Assembly: GCA_018363915.1 (NCBI GenBank)
Contig: JAGZMY010000009.1
Coordinates: 1-64,000 of the forward strand
Reading direction: 5' to 3'
DNA from: Anaerococcus vaginalis
GTDB lineage: Bacteria > Bacillota > Clostridia > Tissierellales > Peptoniphilaceae
DNA length: 64,000 nt
Below, one piece after another: positions 56,206 to 63,630 of this stretch; the first letter of the stretch is position 1, and the number at the start of each line of letters is the position of its first letter. Position numbers and translations under genes: made by a program. Under the pieces are notes generated by a model. It saw nothing but the letters and a program-made list of their open reading frames with translations, was not told the DNA's origin and did no database searches.

Positions 56206-56269
56206 ATTTGTAATGTATGCAAAAAATTATACCAAACCTAGAGTCTCAAAATAATATAATGAAAACATA

Positions 56270-56366
56270 TTGAAAATAAAATAAAAAGATGTAAAATAAT
56301 ATTAAACATGGAGTCGAATATACCATGACCAATTAAAAAGACAGGAGTGACGGCTCCTGTCTTTTT
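56270..56366 (+). ncRNA. Candidate antitoxin RNA of type I module 1 (promoter and transcript)
   Basis: TTGAAA (56270-56275), 16-nt spacer, TAAAAT (56292-56297). The predicted RNA of about 62 nt runs from near 56304 to the shared terminator. It contains CATGGAGTCGAATATACCAT, a near copy of the complement of the toxin's start region. This matches the RNA I/RNA II layout of the pAD1 par locus. Confidence 0.7.
56335..56366. terminator. Shared bidirectional terminator, module 1
   Basis: AAAAAGACAGGAG / CTCCTGTCTTTTT stem with a 6-nt loop. It has T-runs on both strands and lies between toxin and antisense RNA. Confidence 0.85.
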
Positions 56367-56375
56367 ATGTGCTAA

Positions 56376-56471
56376 TTATCGTTTTTTAATATACCTATCT
56401 AGCCGCTTGCTGATATAATTTGCTATTATACAAGCTATGATAGATATAATCATAGAGTCGAATTTTTCCAT
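56376..56471 (-). CDS. Fst-like small hydrophobic toxin, module 1
   Basis: A 31-residue peptide: MEKFDSM, a hydrophobic helix IISIIACIIANYI, then a basic tail SKRLDRYIKKR. The single helix followed by an (W/R)LDR-type charged end resembles the Fst family of type I toxins that damage membranes. GGGAGGTGA is the ribosome binding site. Upstream, CCCAA..CTGTTAACAG..TTGGG can fold and mask it, as in fst mRNA. Confidence 0.75.
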   Translation of the reverse strand: MEKFDSMIISIIACIIANYISKRLDRYIKKR

Positions 56472-56551
56472 AACCTCACCTCCCAACTGTTAACAGTTTG
56501 GGTACGATAACAAAATTATTATATCATTTTGAAAAATCGTAAACTATTAAA

Positions 56552-56652
56552 TTGAAATTAAAATAAAAACTTATATAATAATATTGAGCATGGATTCGAG
56601 AATTATACCATGGCACACAAAAAAGACAGGAGTTGCCGCTCCTGTCTTTTTT
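56552..56652 (+). ncRNA. Candidate antitoxin RNA of type I module 2 (promoter and transcript)
   Basis: TTGAAA (56552-56557), 16-nt spacer, TATAAT (56574-56579). RNA from about 56586 to the terminator, containing GCATGGATTCGAGAATTATA, similar to the complement of the second toxin's start region. Confidence 0.7.
56619..56652. terminator. Shared bidirectional terminator, module 2
   Basis: AAAAAAGACAGGAG / CTCCTGTCTTTTTT stem, almost identical to that of module 1. Confidence 0.85.
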
Positions 56653-56655
56653 AGG

Positions 56656-56754
56656 CTAATTATCGTATTTTGAATATCTATCTAGCCATTTGATAACATA
56701 ATGAGCTAATATGTTAGCTGCGACGGATATTATTATAGATTCGAGAACATTCAT
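56656..56754 (-). CDS. Fst-like small hydrophobic toxin, module 2
   Basis: A 32-residue peptide: MNVLES, helix IIISVAANILAHYV, tail IKWLDRYSKYDN. The WLDR end is closer to classical Fst than module 1. It has the same GGGAGGTGA ribosome binding site and the same CCCAAACTG/CAGTTGGG upstream fold. The divergence between the two modules at the peptide and interaction-repeat level suggests each RNA is specific for its own partner. Confidence 0.78.
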   Translation of the reverse strand: MNVLESIIISVAANILAHYVIKWLDRYSKYDN

Positions 56755-56881
56755 GACTTCACCTCCCAACTGTTACCAGTTTGGGTACGATAACAAGTTT
56801 ATTATATCATTTTAAAAAAAATAAACTATTTAATTGAAATTAAAATAAAAACTTTAGCAATTAAGTAAGTAAAACTTTTCT

Positions 56882-56907
56882 CCATCTCGAGCCTGTCGAG
56901 AGATCTC
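56882..56907 (-). repeat. Palindromic repeat copy 5
   Basis: CCATCTCGAGC CTG TCGAGAGATCTC, immediately after the toxin-antitoxin pair. Confidence 0.85.
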
Positions 56908-56986
56908 ATGAGTTATTTAAGCCTAATATTAATTTAAAACATAGAAATATCAAGGTAAGAATAAATTAAAATCCAAAATTAATTAA

Positions 56987-57022
56987 GAGATCTCTCGATT
57001 CGCTTTGCTCACTCGAGATGGG
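56987..57022 (+). repeat. Palindromic repeat copy 6
   Basis: GAGATCTCTCGA, loop TTCGCTTTGCTCAC, TCGAGATGGG. The loop is longer than usual. Confidence 0.8.
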
Positions 57023-57103
57023 TTTGCCTTCTTTTTTATTTTAAATTCTAAGCAAAAACCCTAAAACTTTACAATTTGCAAAAACAAGGTATCATAATAT
57101 ACG

Positions 57104-57325
57104 AAGAACTGTTGTAAAACGGTGGTTGCCGATTTTTTATCGGTAGTTTTTATCTGATTCGTGGAAGTTGAACCTTGCCAAATAAGTGCCTGATGTGGGA
57201 TTTATTTGGCCTTAAATTCTTCTATAAGCTCAGAGTTTTTACAAGAAAAAATAATCTAAACAAAAAAGCATCAACACCAGCCGAAGATTGCGCGATTAGT
57301 TATTACTAAGACAGCAGTCTTTTTT
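57104..57325 (+). ncRNA. Structured non-coding RNA candidate, class not assigned
   Basis: About 220 nt with many paired segments. TTGTAAAAC (57112-57120) pairs with GTTTTTACAA (57234-57243) as a closing stem; TGCCGAT/ATCGGTA and GCCAAATAA/TTATTTGGC are internal hairpins; AAGACAGCAGTCTT plus a T-run ends it. A TTTACA..TATCAT-type promoter lies at 57068-57095. Size and independent terminator would suit 6S RNA or the raiA class, but I cannot confirm either. A downstream CTAATCGC can pair with GCGATTAG around the terminator. Confidence 0.6.
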
Positions 57326-57359
57326 GTTTTGCTAATCGCCAGATTAGGAGTGAAAATTT

Positions 57360-58019
57360 ATGCTCAGAAAATTTCTGAGAAGTTTAGAAGTTACGAAAAA
57401 AGAATTTTTGATTATTTCCCTTGGTTGTTTAGTTATGGCATTTGGAGTTATAAATGTCCACGAACAAGCACAAATAACCGAAGGAGGAGTTTTGGGACTT
57501 GGCTTGTTTTTGAAAAAAGCCTTAAATATGAATCTTGCCTATACCACACCAATTTTAGATGGCTTATGCTATCTTTTAGGCTTTTCAATGCTTGGAAGAA
57601 TATTTTTAAAAAAATCCATTGTGGCAACTGTAATGTTTGCAGTATTTTATTGGATATTTGATTTTATTGGACCAATAATTCCAAGTCTTTACGATATGCC
57701 ATTAATGGCAGCAATATTTGGTGGAATATTTATAGGATGTGGCTGCGGAATAGCAGTTACAGCCGGCGGATGTGCAGGAGGCGATGACGCCTTGGCAATG
57801 ACAATTTCCAAAAAAACAAAATGGCCAATATCAAGAGCTTACCTATTTACAGATTACGTAGTTCTTGCCCTTTCTTTAATATACATCCCAATGAACCACC
57901 TAATATATTCATTTTTGACAACAATTATCTCATCATTTTTGATTGGACAATTCGAATTAAAAATGGAAATTCCAGCCTGGCAAGTATGCCAAGGAAATTT
58001 AAATCATGCAAAATCTTAA
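57360..58019 (+). CDS. YitT-family (DUF161) membrane protein
   Basis: A 219-residue protein with five or six hydrophobic segments. ITEGGVLGLGLFLKKAL and GCGIAVTAGGCAGGDDALAM are the duplicated YitT/DUF161 signatures. The C-terminal DUF2179 domain of longer YitT proteins is absent. TTAGGAGTG precedes the ATG. The function of the family is unclear; transport has been suggested. It lies 35 bp after the structured RNA's terminator. Confidence 0.83.
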   Translation: MLRKFLRSLEVTKKEFLIISLGCLVMAFGVINVHEQAQITEGGVLGLGLFLKKALNMNLAYTTPILDGLCYLLGFSMLGRIFLKKSIVATVMFAVFYWIFDFIGPIIPSLYDMPLMAAIFGGIFIGCGCGIAVTAGGCAGGDDALAMTISKKTKWPISRAYLFTDYVVLALSLIYIPMNHLIYSFLTTIISSFLIGQFELKMEIPAWQVCQGNLNHAKS

Positions 58020-58023
58020 ATTT

Positions 58024-58069
58024 AAAAAGGATATTTCAAAGTATAAAGTATTTTGAAATATCCTTTTTT
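58024..58069 (+). terminator. Terminator after the YitT-type gene
   Basis: AAGGATATTTCAAA / TTTGAAATATCCTT stem, about 10-nt loop, T-run. Confidence 0.87.
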
Positions 58070-58168
58070 ATTTGTCATATTTTTGAATTTTTTAATTCAT
58101 TTTTATGTTAGATTATCTCAGTATATTTCTATAAATATTTACATTTTATCTAGCTACATTTATTCCAT

Positions 58169-58248
58169 GAGATCTCTCGACTCATTACATTCGCTCTAGA
58201 TGGGTTAGAGTTGAATTTTGTTAATTACTAAAGTTTTTATTCTACTTT
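58169..58248 (+). repeat. Palindromic repeat copy 7 with extended tail
   Basis: GAGATCTCTCGAC, loop, TCTAGATGGG, then the tail TTAATTACTAAAGTTTTTAT shared with copies 9, 10, 12 and 17. Confidence 0.8.
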
Positions 58249-58316
58249 ATATTCTCATATTAATTTTTATAATGAATTATTCGCTTAAACTTAAATTAAT
58301 AAAACGAAGTATAGTC

Positions 58317-58509
58317 CATCTCGAGCCGATAAATATGCCTTGATTTGGCATATTTATCCCTAAAACTAGTGCAGATTTATAACCGTTGATTTCGGTTATA
58401 AATCCTGAAAATTAGTGCGATAGAACGGAAGAATTTACGTAGTAAATGAGTTTTCATAAGCACGGAAGAATTTGCGTAACAAATGGGTTTTAGTGCCGAG
58501 AGATCTCTG
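58317..58509. repeat. Composite modular repeat A (copy 8)
   Basis: CCATCTCGAGC and GCCGAGAGATCTCT bound an insert. It holds hairpin 1 (58329-58359, loop TTGATTT), the linker CCTAAAACTAGTGCA, hairpin 2 (58375-58405, same TTGATTT loop), the linker CCTGAAAATTAGTGCG and two copies of an ACGGAAGAATTTGCG..GTTTT module. The same parts recur at 62974-63134 and 63631-63741. Confidence 0.88.
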
Positions 58510-58602
58510 GATTGTATTGTGATGATAATTCCATTTTTACCTTGGATTATCTAAGAATATTTCTTTAAATATTTACTTTTTCTCTTGATTTACTTAATAC
58601 AA

Positions 58603-58681
58603 GAGATCTCCCCACTCCCTTCACTCGGTCGAGATGGGTGATTTTTCTCTTTATTTTATTACTAAAGTTCTTATTTTACTT
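58603..58681 (+). repeat. Palindromic repeat copy 9 with extended tail
   Basis: GAGATCTCCCCACTCCCTTC ACTCGGTCGAGATGGG, then a tail with ATTACTAAAGTTCTTATTTT. Its left flank (GGATTGTATTGT.. from 58509) matches the flank of the composite at 63631. Confidence 0.78.
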
Positions 58682-58737
58682 AAATAATTACAAATCAGTT
58701 TTATAATAAAGCGCATCTTACTGTTTTAAATAATTTA

Positions 58738-58830
58738 TAAAAAAATCGAGTAGCGCATAAATGCACTACTCGCAAAACATTTGTTTTCAATTCGTAATAA
58801 TATTATAGTTCCTATACTCTAAAATGTCAA
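58738..58830 (-). ncRNA. Candidate small RNA with consensus promoter
   Basis: On the minus strand TTGACA (58825-58830), exactly 17 nt, TATAAT (58802-58807). The predicted RNA of about 57 nt starts near 58795. It ends with the stem CGAGTAGCGCAT / ATGCACTACTCG (58747-58772) and a T-run. No open reading frame of note. The promoter is the best in the window. Confidence 0.65.
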
Positions 58831-58925
58831 TTATATTTTTATATAAATTTATAAAAATTAGTTTTTTAATAAGATTCTCTATATTTTTTGAATATATAGT
58901 TTATATCTAGATTTACCAGATACAT

Positions 58926-58998
58926 GAGATCTCTCGACTGCGCTCGAGATGGGTTTGTGTTGGATTTCATTAATTACTAAAGTTTTTATTTTACTTTT
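58926..58998 (+). repeat. Palindromic repeat copy 10 with extended tail
   Basis: GAGATCTCTCGAC TG CGCTCGAGATGGG, then TTAATTACTAAAGTTTTTAT and TTTACTTT. Confidence 0.85.
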
Positions 58999-59212
58999 GA
59001 AATACTATTACAAGAGATTTCTCAATTCTCATTCCTTACCACATATTAGTAATCTTTGCTTTCATTATTTACTAAAGTATCTGTGTTAATTTTATACTGT
59101 TTCATTTGATTTATATTTAATTTTTTCTAAAGTTTTCTTTACTTCTTTAATTTAAATAGCAGTTTATAATTAATCACATTTTGCATTTCTAGTAAATCCA
59201 ATCGAAGCAAAA

Positions 59213-59239
59213 CCCATCTCGAGCCTGTCGAGAGATCTC
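59213..59239 (-). repeat. Palindromic repeat copy 11
   Basis: CCCATCTCGAGC CTG TCGAGAGATCTC. The flanks (ATCGAAGCAAAA before, TTTTGCTTGTAATTT after) match those of copy 13, showing that a larger block of roughly 190 bp was duplicated. Confidence 0.88.
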
Positions 59240-59333
59240 TTTGTTATATTTTGCTTGTAATTTATAATTTCCCTTGTGAGATCTCAGAATATTTTTTAAT
59301 GCACACTTCTTCTCTTACTTTACTTAATCTATT

Positions 59334-59400
59334 AGATCTCTCGACTTCGCTCGAGATGGGTTATTGTTGGATTTTGTTAATTGCTAAAGTACCTATTTTA
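59334..59400 (+). repeat. Palindromic repeat copy 12 with extended tail
   Basis: AGATCTCTCGAC TTCG CTCGAGATGGG, then TTGTTAATTGCTAAAGT. Confidence 0.85.
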
Positions 59401-59516
59401 TTATTTCATTTAATTTATATTTCTTTGTTATTAAAGTTTTCATTTTTTCTTAATTTAAATATTTTTATTTTATGATTTAATTTCTTCAATTTCTAATAAA
59501 ATTAACCGAAGCAACA

Positions 59517-59543
59517 CCCATCTCGAGCCTGTCGAGAGATCTC
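59517..59543 (-). repeat. Palindromic repeat copy 13
   Basis: CCCATCTCGAGC CTG TCGAGAGATCTC, identical in core to copy 11. Confidence 0.88.
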
Positions 59544-59752
59544 TTTATTATTTTTTGCTTGTAATTTGTTTTTCCTTTGTGACACCTCTATTTATTTCTC
59601 AAATATAATCATCTTTCGTCTTTCTTATTAAATTTAAAACTCCAAAAACAAGCGCAGAACTAAATTTCTATTTTAATTTCCATATTTTCTCATTAAATTT
59701 TAAAAATTTTCATCAATTTTCTTCTTTTTTTCCAAGTTTCTTTCAAAAATGA

Positions 59753-59781
59753 TTGTTTATATCAATATTATGTTATATAAT
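59753..59781 (+). promoter_or_regulatory. Promoter of the membrane pyrophosphatase gene
   Basis: TTGTTT, 17-nt spacer, TATAAT, 33 bp before the start codon. Confidence 0.65.
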
Positions 59782-59814
59782 AGTAAGAGTAAAATTTAAT
59801 AATAGGAGGAATTT

Positions 59815-61776
59815 ATGTTATCTGATTTACTACCTGTTATAGTGGCAGTTATCGCTATTTGTTTTATGGGACTTCAAATTAAAACAAATATACTTCCAGT
59901 TAGCGAAGGAAACGATAGAATGAGAACTATATCAGGAAATATTAAAGAAGGAGCTATGGCATTTATATCTCGTGAGTATAAATACGTTGTTATCTTTGTA
60001 ATTATTGTTTCAATTCTTATAGCAATTTTTATTAACATTAATACCATGATTTGTTATATCCTTGGCTCTTTATTATCAATGGCAGCAGGTTATGTAGGTA
60101 TGAGAATTTCTACAGCCTCAAATGCTAGATGTACAAACGAAGCTATGGAAAGTGGACTTCCATCTGCCCTTAAAGTTGCCTTTGCTGGTGGATCTGTTAT
60201 GGGATTTGCAGTAACAGGATTTGGACTTTTGGGAGTTGGAATTGTTTATTTGATCTTTAGAGACCCAACAATCCTTATGGGATATTCATTTGGAGCAAGT
60301 TCAGTTGCACTTTTCGCAAGAGTAGGTGGAGGAATCTACACAAAAGCTGCAGACGTTGGAGCTGACCTTGTAGGAAAAGTTGAAAAAGGAATTCCAGAAG
60401 ACGATCCAAGAAACCCAGCAGTTATCGCCGATAACGTAGGAGACAACGTAGGAGATGTTGCAGGAATGGGAGCTGATCTTTTTGAATCTTATGCGGGAGC
60501 AATCCTTTCATCAATGGTTTTAGGTTTTTCAATCTTTGGAGATGCTGGAATTAGATTTCCACTTGTACTTTCATCAATAGGAATACTTGCATCAGTTCTT
60601 GCAGCATTCTTATTCCTAAGAAAGAAACAAAAATCCCCACAATCTGCCCTAATGATGACAATTTATCTATCAGGAGCAATTGTTCTTGTAGCATCATTTA
60701 TCCTTTCACCAATATTTTTTGGAAATATGAAAGCAGCAATTTGTATAATTGTGGGAATACTTGTAGGAATTGCAATCGGATTTTTATCAGAAGTATTTAC
60801 ATCTGAAAAATATAGCCAAGTAAAAAGAATAGCAGAAGAAAGTCAAACAGGAGCAGCTACAAATATAATCGCAGGATTATCAAGTGGTATGCTTTCAACA
60901 GTTGGACCAATTGTTCTTATAGCAATAGGAATTTTAGTTTCATTCCACACAATGCAAATGTACGGAATTGCCCTTGCAGCAGTAGGAATGTTATCAATCA
61001 CAGCAACAACAGTAACAGTTGACGCTTACGGTCCAATCTCAGACAATGCAGGTGGAATCGCAGAAATGAGTGGACTAGACGAATCAGTTCGTGAAATCAC
61101 AGACAGCCTTGATTCAGTAGGAAACACAACAGCAGCAATCGGTAAAGGATTTGCAATTGGATCAGCAGCTCTAACAGCACTTTCATTATTCGTAACCTAC
61201 ACAGACACATTAAACCTTGACAACCTATCACTACTAGATTCAAAAGTAGTAGCAGGAATGTTCATAGGAGGAATGTTACCATTTTTATTCTCAGCTTTGA
61301 CAATGAATTCAGTAGGAAAAGCTGCAACAGAAATGATTAACGAAGTAAGAAAACAATTTAGAGAAAAACCAGGTATCCTAGAAGGAACAGAAAATCCAGA
61401 TTACGCATCATGCGTAGACATCTCAACAAGAGCATCCCTAAAAGAAATGGTAATACCAGGAGCGCTAGCAATAGTAGTACCATTATTTATAGGAAAAGCA
61501 TTTGGACCAGAAACCCTAGGAGGACTATTAGCAGGAGCCCTAGTAACAGGCGTATTAATGGCAATCTTTATGTCAAACGCAGGTGGAGCTTGGGATAATG
61601 CAAAGAAATTTATAGAAACTGGAGCAGAAGGCGGCAAAAACTCACCAGCCCACCACGCTGCAGTAGTAGGTGATACAGTAGGAGATCCATTCAAAGATAC
61701 ATCCGGCCCATCACTTAATATCCTAGTAAAACTTATTACAGTAGTATCTGTAGTATGTGCAGGATTATTTATCTAA
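59815..61776 (+). CDS. hppA: Membrane-bound ion-pumping pyrophosphatase (K+-dependent type)
   Basis: A 653-residue protein with about 15-16 helices. VGADLVGKVEKGIPEDDPRN is the substrate-binding motif, followed by DNVGDNVGDVAGMGADLFE; near the C-terminus are AGGAWDNAKKFIE and GDTVGDPFKDTSGPS. GNTTAAIGKGFAIG carries Ala where K+-independent enzymes have Lys, so K+ dependence is expected. The pumped ion could be H+ or Na+. AGGAGGA precedes the ATG. Its codon use is rich in GGA and ACA, as expected for a well-expressed gene. Confidence 0.95.
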   Translation: MLSDLLPVIVAVIAICFMGLQIKTNILPVSEGNDRMRTISGNIKEGAMAFISREYKYVVIFVIIVSILIAIFININTMICYILGSLLSMAAGYVGMRISTASNARCTNEAMESGLPSALKVAFAGGSVMGFAVTGFGLLGVGIVYLIFRDPTILMGYSFGASSVALFARVGGGIYTKAADVGADLVGKVEKGIPEDDPRNPAVIADNVGDNVGDVAGMGADLFESYAGAILSSMVLGFSIFGDAGIRFPLVLSSIGILASVLAAFLFLRKKQKSPQSALMMTIYLSGAIVLVASFILSPIFFGNMKAAICIIVGILVGIAIGFLSEVFTSEKYSQVKRIAEESQTGAATNIIAGLSSGMLSTVGPIVLIAIGILVSFHTMQMYGIALAAVGMLSITATTVTVDAYGPISDNAGGIAEMSGLDESVREITDSLDSVGNTTAAIGKGFAIGSAALTALSLFVTYTDTLNLDNLSLLDSKVVAGMFIGGMLPFLFSALTMNSVGKAATEMINEVRKQFREKPGILEGTENPDYASCVDISTRASLKEMVIPGALAIVVPLFIGKAFGPETLGGLLAGALVTGVLMAIFMSNAGGAWDNAKKFIETGAEGGKNSPAHHAAVVGDTVGDPFKDTSGPSLNILVKLITVVSVVCAGLFI

Positions 61777-61787
61777 TATAAAAATAA

Positions 61788-61830
61788 AAGCTGTTACAAA
61801 ATATTGTTATTTTGTAGCAGCTTATTTTTT
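61788..61830 (+). terminator. Terminator of the pyrophosphatase gene
   Basis: AAGCTGTTACAAAA / TTTTGTAGCAGCTT stem, 8-nt loop, T-run. Confidence 0.87.
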
Positions 61831-61900
61831 TCCATTTTTTATTAAATCTAATGGGGATTTCATAATTACTTAATATTCTAAAAAACAAAACTAACTATTA

Positions 61901-61937
61901 CCCATCTCAATCGAATATAATGAATAGAGATAGCTCT
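61901..61937. repeat. Decayed palindromic repeat (copy 14)
   Basis: CCCATCTCAATCGA..AATAGAGATAGCTCTTG keeps only parts of both ends. The rest of 61831-62202 is AT-rich, with a TTTATT-17-TATAAT promoter at about 62121-62149 for the next gene. Confidence 0.5.
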
Positions 61938-62202
61938 TGAATTAAATTTATATTACAATTTATTCTTTCTTTTAAAATCTTTTTTATTAGCTTTAAGTGC
62001 AAATTAATCCCTTTTTTGAAATTTTAATTTAAGACTTTGATAATTAATATTTATATTTTCCATTACAAATCACAAGTTTATATATTTGAATCTTCAACAT
62101 AAGCAATAAAAAATACTATATTTATTTACAAGAAAAAATATAGTATAATATAAAAAACTTAATTATAAAAATATACAATTTAAAAATAGAAAGGAATAGA
62201 AA

Positions 62203-62919
62203 ATGGAAAAATTTAAACAAATACAGAAAAAATTCCAATTAAATGGTGCCCAGATGAAATATATTGCTTTTATTTCAATGTTTATTGACCATTTTAACAA
62301 GGCAATCATTACACCAAAACTAAATTACCAACAACCACTAGTTACAATATCAATGATTTTTGATATACTGGGCAGGATTGCCTTTCCGATTTTTGCCTTT
62401 ATGATTGTAGAAGGCTTTTACAAAACAAAATCAAGATTCAAATATCTAAGAAATCTTTTGATTTTCGCCGTAATTTCAGAAATCCCCTACGATATATTCC
62501 AATCAAAAGTTTTTATAAATAACAGGTCACAAAATATAATGTGGGCTCTTGCCCTTGGACTTTTGACCTTGATGATTGTTGACAAATTAAAAGAAAAAAT
62601 CAAAAACAAATATATCTGGATTTTTCTTTCAATACTAATCGTTGCAATAAGCGCAATATCAGCAACTCTCCTATCATTTGACTACGATTATTATTCCATA
62701 ATAATAATTTTTATCCTCTACCTTTTCTACGACAAAAGATTAGTTGGAAGTCTGTTGGCATACCTTGTGATAATAAAAGAAGTTTATGCAATTTTGGGCT
62801 TTGCAACCATTAACTTTTACAACGGAGAAAAAGGAAAACAAAATAAATGGTTTAATTATTTGTTCTATCCGGTGCATTTGTTGATACTTGGGATTTGTAG
62901 GTTTTTGTTTGGGTTGTAG
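62203..62919 (+). CDS. TraX-family membrane protein
   Basis: A 238-residue protein with about seven hydrophobic segments and the TraX signatures: KYIAFISMFIDHFNKAII at the N-terminus, GRIAFPIFAFMIVEGF, and FNYLFYPVHLLILGI at the C-terminus. TraX acetylates F pilin, but chromosomal homologues in Firmicutes are uncharacterised and may acylate surface molecules. GAAAGGAA precedes the ATG. Confidence 0.88.
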   Translation: MEKFKQIQKKFQLNGAQMKYIAFISMFIDHFNKAIITPKLNYQQPLVTISMIFDILGRIAFPIFAFMIVEGFYKTKSRFKYLRNLLIFAVISEIPYDIFQSKVFINNRSQNIMWALALGLLTLMIVDKLKEKIKNKYIWIFLSILIVAISAISATLLSFDYDYYSIIIIFILYLFYDKRLVGSLLAYLVIIKEVYAILGFATINFYNGEKGKQNKWFNYLFYPVHLLILGICRFLFGL

Positions 62920-62973
62920 GATAGATCGGTAAAATATTAAAATTTATATAATAAAATCATTAAGATAAAAAAA

Positions 62974-63134
62974 GAGATCTCTCGACTGCTAAAACCAGTT
63001 TTCTTCGAAAATTTTTCCGTGCTCTCGCACTAGTTTTCAGGATTTATAACCGAAATCAACGGTTATAAACCTGCACTAATTTTTAGGGATAATTATGCCA
63101 AATCAAGGCATAATTATCTGCTCGAGAGATCTCT
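62974..63134. repeat. Composite modular repeat B (copy 15), inverted
   Basis: The ends AGAGATCTCTCGA and TCGAGAGATCTCT are a perfect 13-bp inverted repeat. Inside are the reverse complements of the modules of composite A: hairpins at 63041-63070 and 63088-63118, both with loop AAATCAA, and linkers GCACTAGTTTTCAGG and GCACTAATTTTTAGG. It ends 61 bp downstream of the GIY-YIG gene. Confidence 0.88.
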
Positions 63135-63194
63135 TTATTAAATTCATCTAATAATTCCCTATTTCCTTAAATTTTTTTCCAAATTAAAATCAAC

Positions 63195-63485
63195 TTACCT
63201 GTACCAATCCAAAGATAAATCTCTCCACTTTGGATTTATTGAATTTATTAATTTATTTTTCTTATCCCTGCTCCATCTTTTTAATTGTTTTTCCCTAGAC
63301 AAAGCCTCATACTTATCATCTAAATATTCATAATATACCAATTTTGTACAATTGTATTTGTCTGTAAAGCCTTCTACTACGTGATTTCTGTGTTCGTATA
63401 ATCTTTTTTCTAGATTATGGGTATATCCTATATAAATGGTAGAATTGCTTTTATTTGCTAATATATACACATAATAATCTGCCAT
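63195..63485 (-). CDS. Single-domain GIY-YIG nuclease (UPF0213-like)
   Basis: A 96-residue protein made up almost entirely of a GIY-YIG domain: YYVYILANK, IYIGYTHNLEKRLYEHR (Tyr, Gly, Arg) and the metal-binding Glu region in YEALSREKQLKRW, ending INPKWRDLSLDWYR. Such nucleases cut one DNA strand at a time in homing and repair enzymes. GGAGG before the ATG at 63485 (MADYYVYI) sets the start. It lies between two inverted composite repeats. Its role is unknown; a link to repeat movement is inference. Confidence 0.88.
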   Translation of the reverse strand: MADYYVYILANKSNSTIYIGYTHNLEKRLYEHRNHVVEGFTDKYNCTKLVYYEYLDDKYEALSREKQLKRWSRDKKNKLINSINPKWRDLSLDWYR

Positions 63486-63630
63486 GACTTCCTCCATTTT
63501 CAAATTATCCTTAATTTAGAATTACCCATCTATGTCAATGTTAAATCTTATGTTTTACTTTCTTTCATGTTCAGATATTCAATTTATATATTAAAGATCA
63601 TAGCTCCTATAAAACTAAACGAAGTCTAAA

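Larger units (their letters stand above)
56541..56853. repeat. Tandem duplication of the type I module (about 282 bp)
   Basis: AAACTATT(A/T)AATTGAAATT plus about 13 more matching bases occurs at 56541 and again at 56823, on either side of module 2. This fits unit duplication with later divergence and leaves an extra antitoxin-like -35 region at the end. Confidence 0.7.
55936..59752. other. Repeat-rich accessory region
   Basis: Apart from the two toxin peptides, the structured RNA, the YitT-type gene and the small RNA, this stretch is AT-rich DNA filled with palindromic repeats spaced about 100-300 bp apart and their degenerate flanks. I see no further protein gene. Short frames here start without ribosome binding sites. 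Confidence 0.7.

Noticed and set aside
57104..57325. Signal recognition particle RNA, tmRNA or RNase P RNA
   Set aside because: The GGAAGGAAGCAGC tetraloop region of SRP RNA, the tRNA-like end of tmRNA and the conserved RNase P segments are not present.
59251..59475. 74-codon open frame in the repeat region
   Set aside because: It crosses repeat copy 12, lacks a ribosome binding site and has no recognisable features.
55936..59814. CRISPR array suggested by regularly recurring palindromes
   Set aside because: The spacing is irregular (about 100-1000 bp), copies occur in both orientations, flanks are repeated rather than unique, and no cas genes are present.
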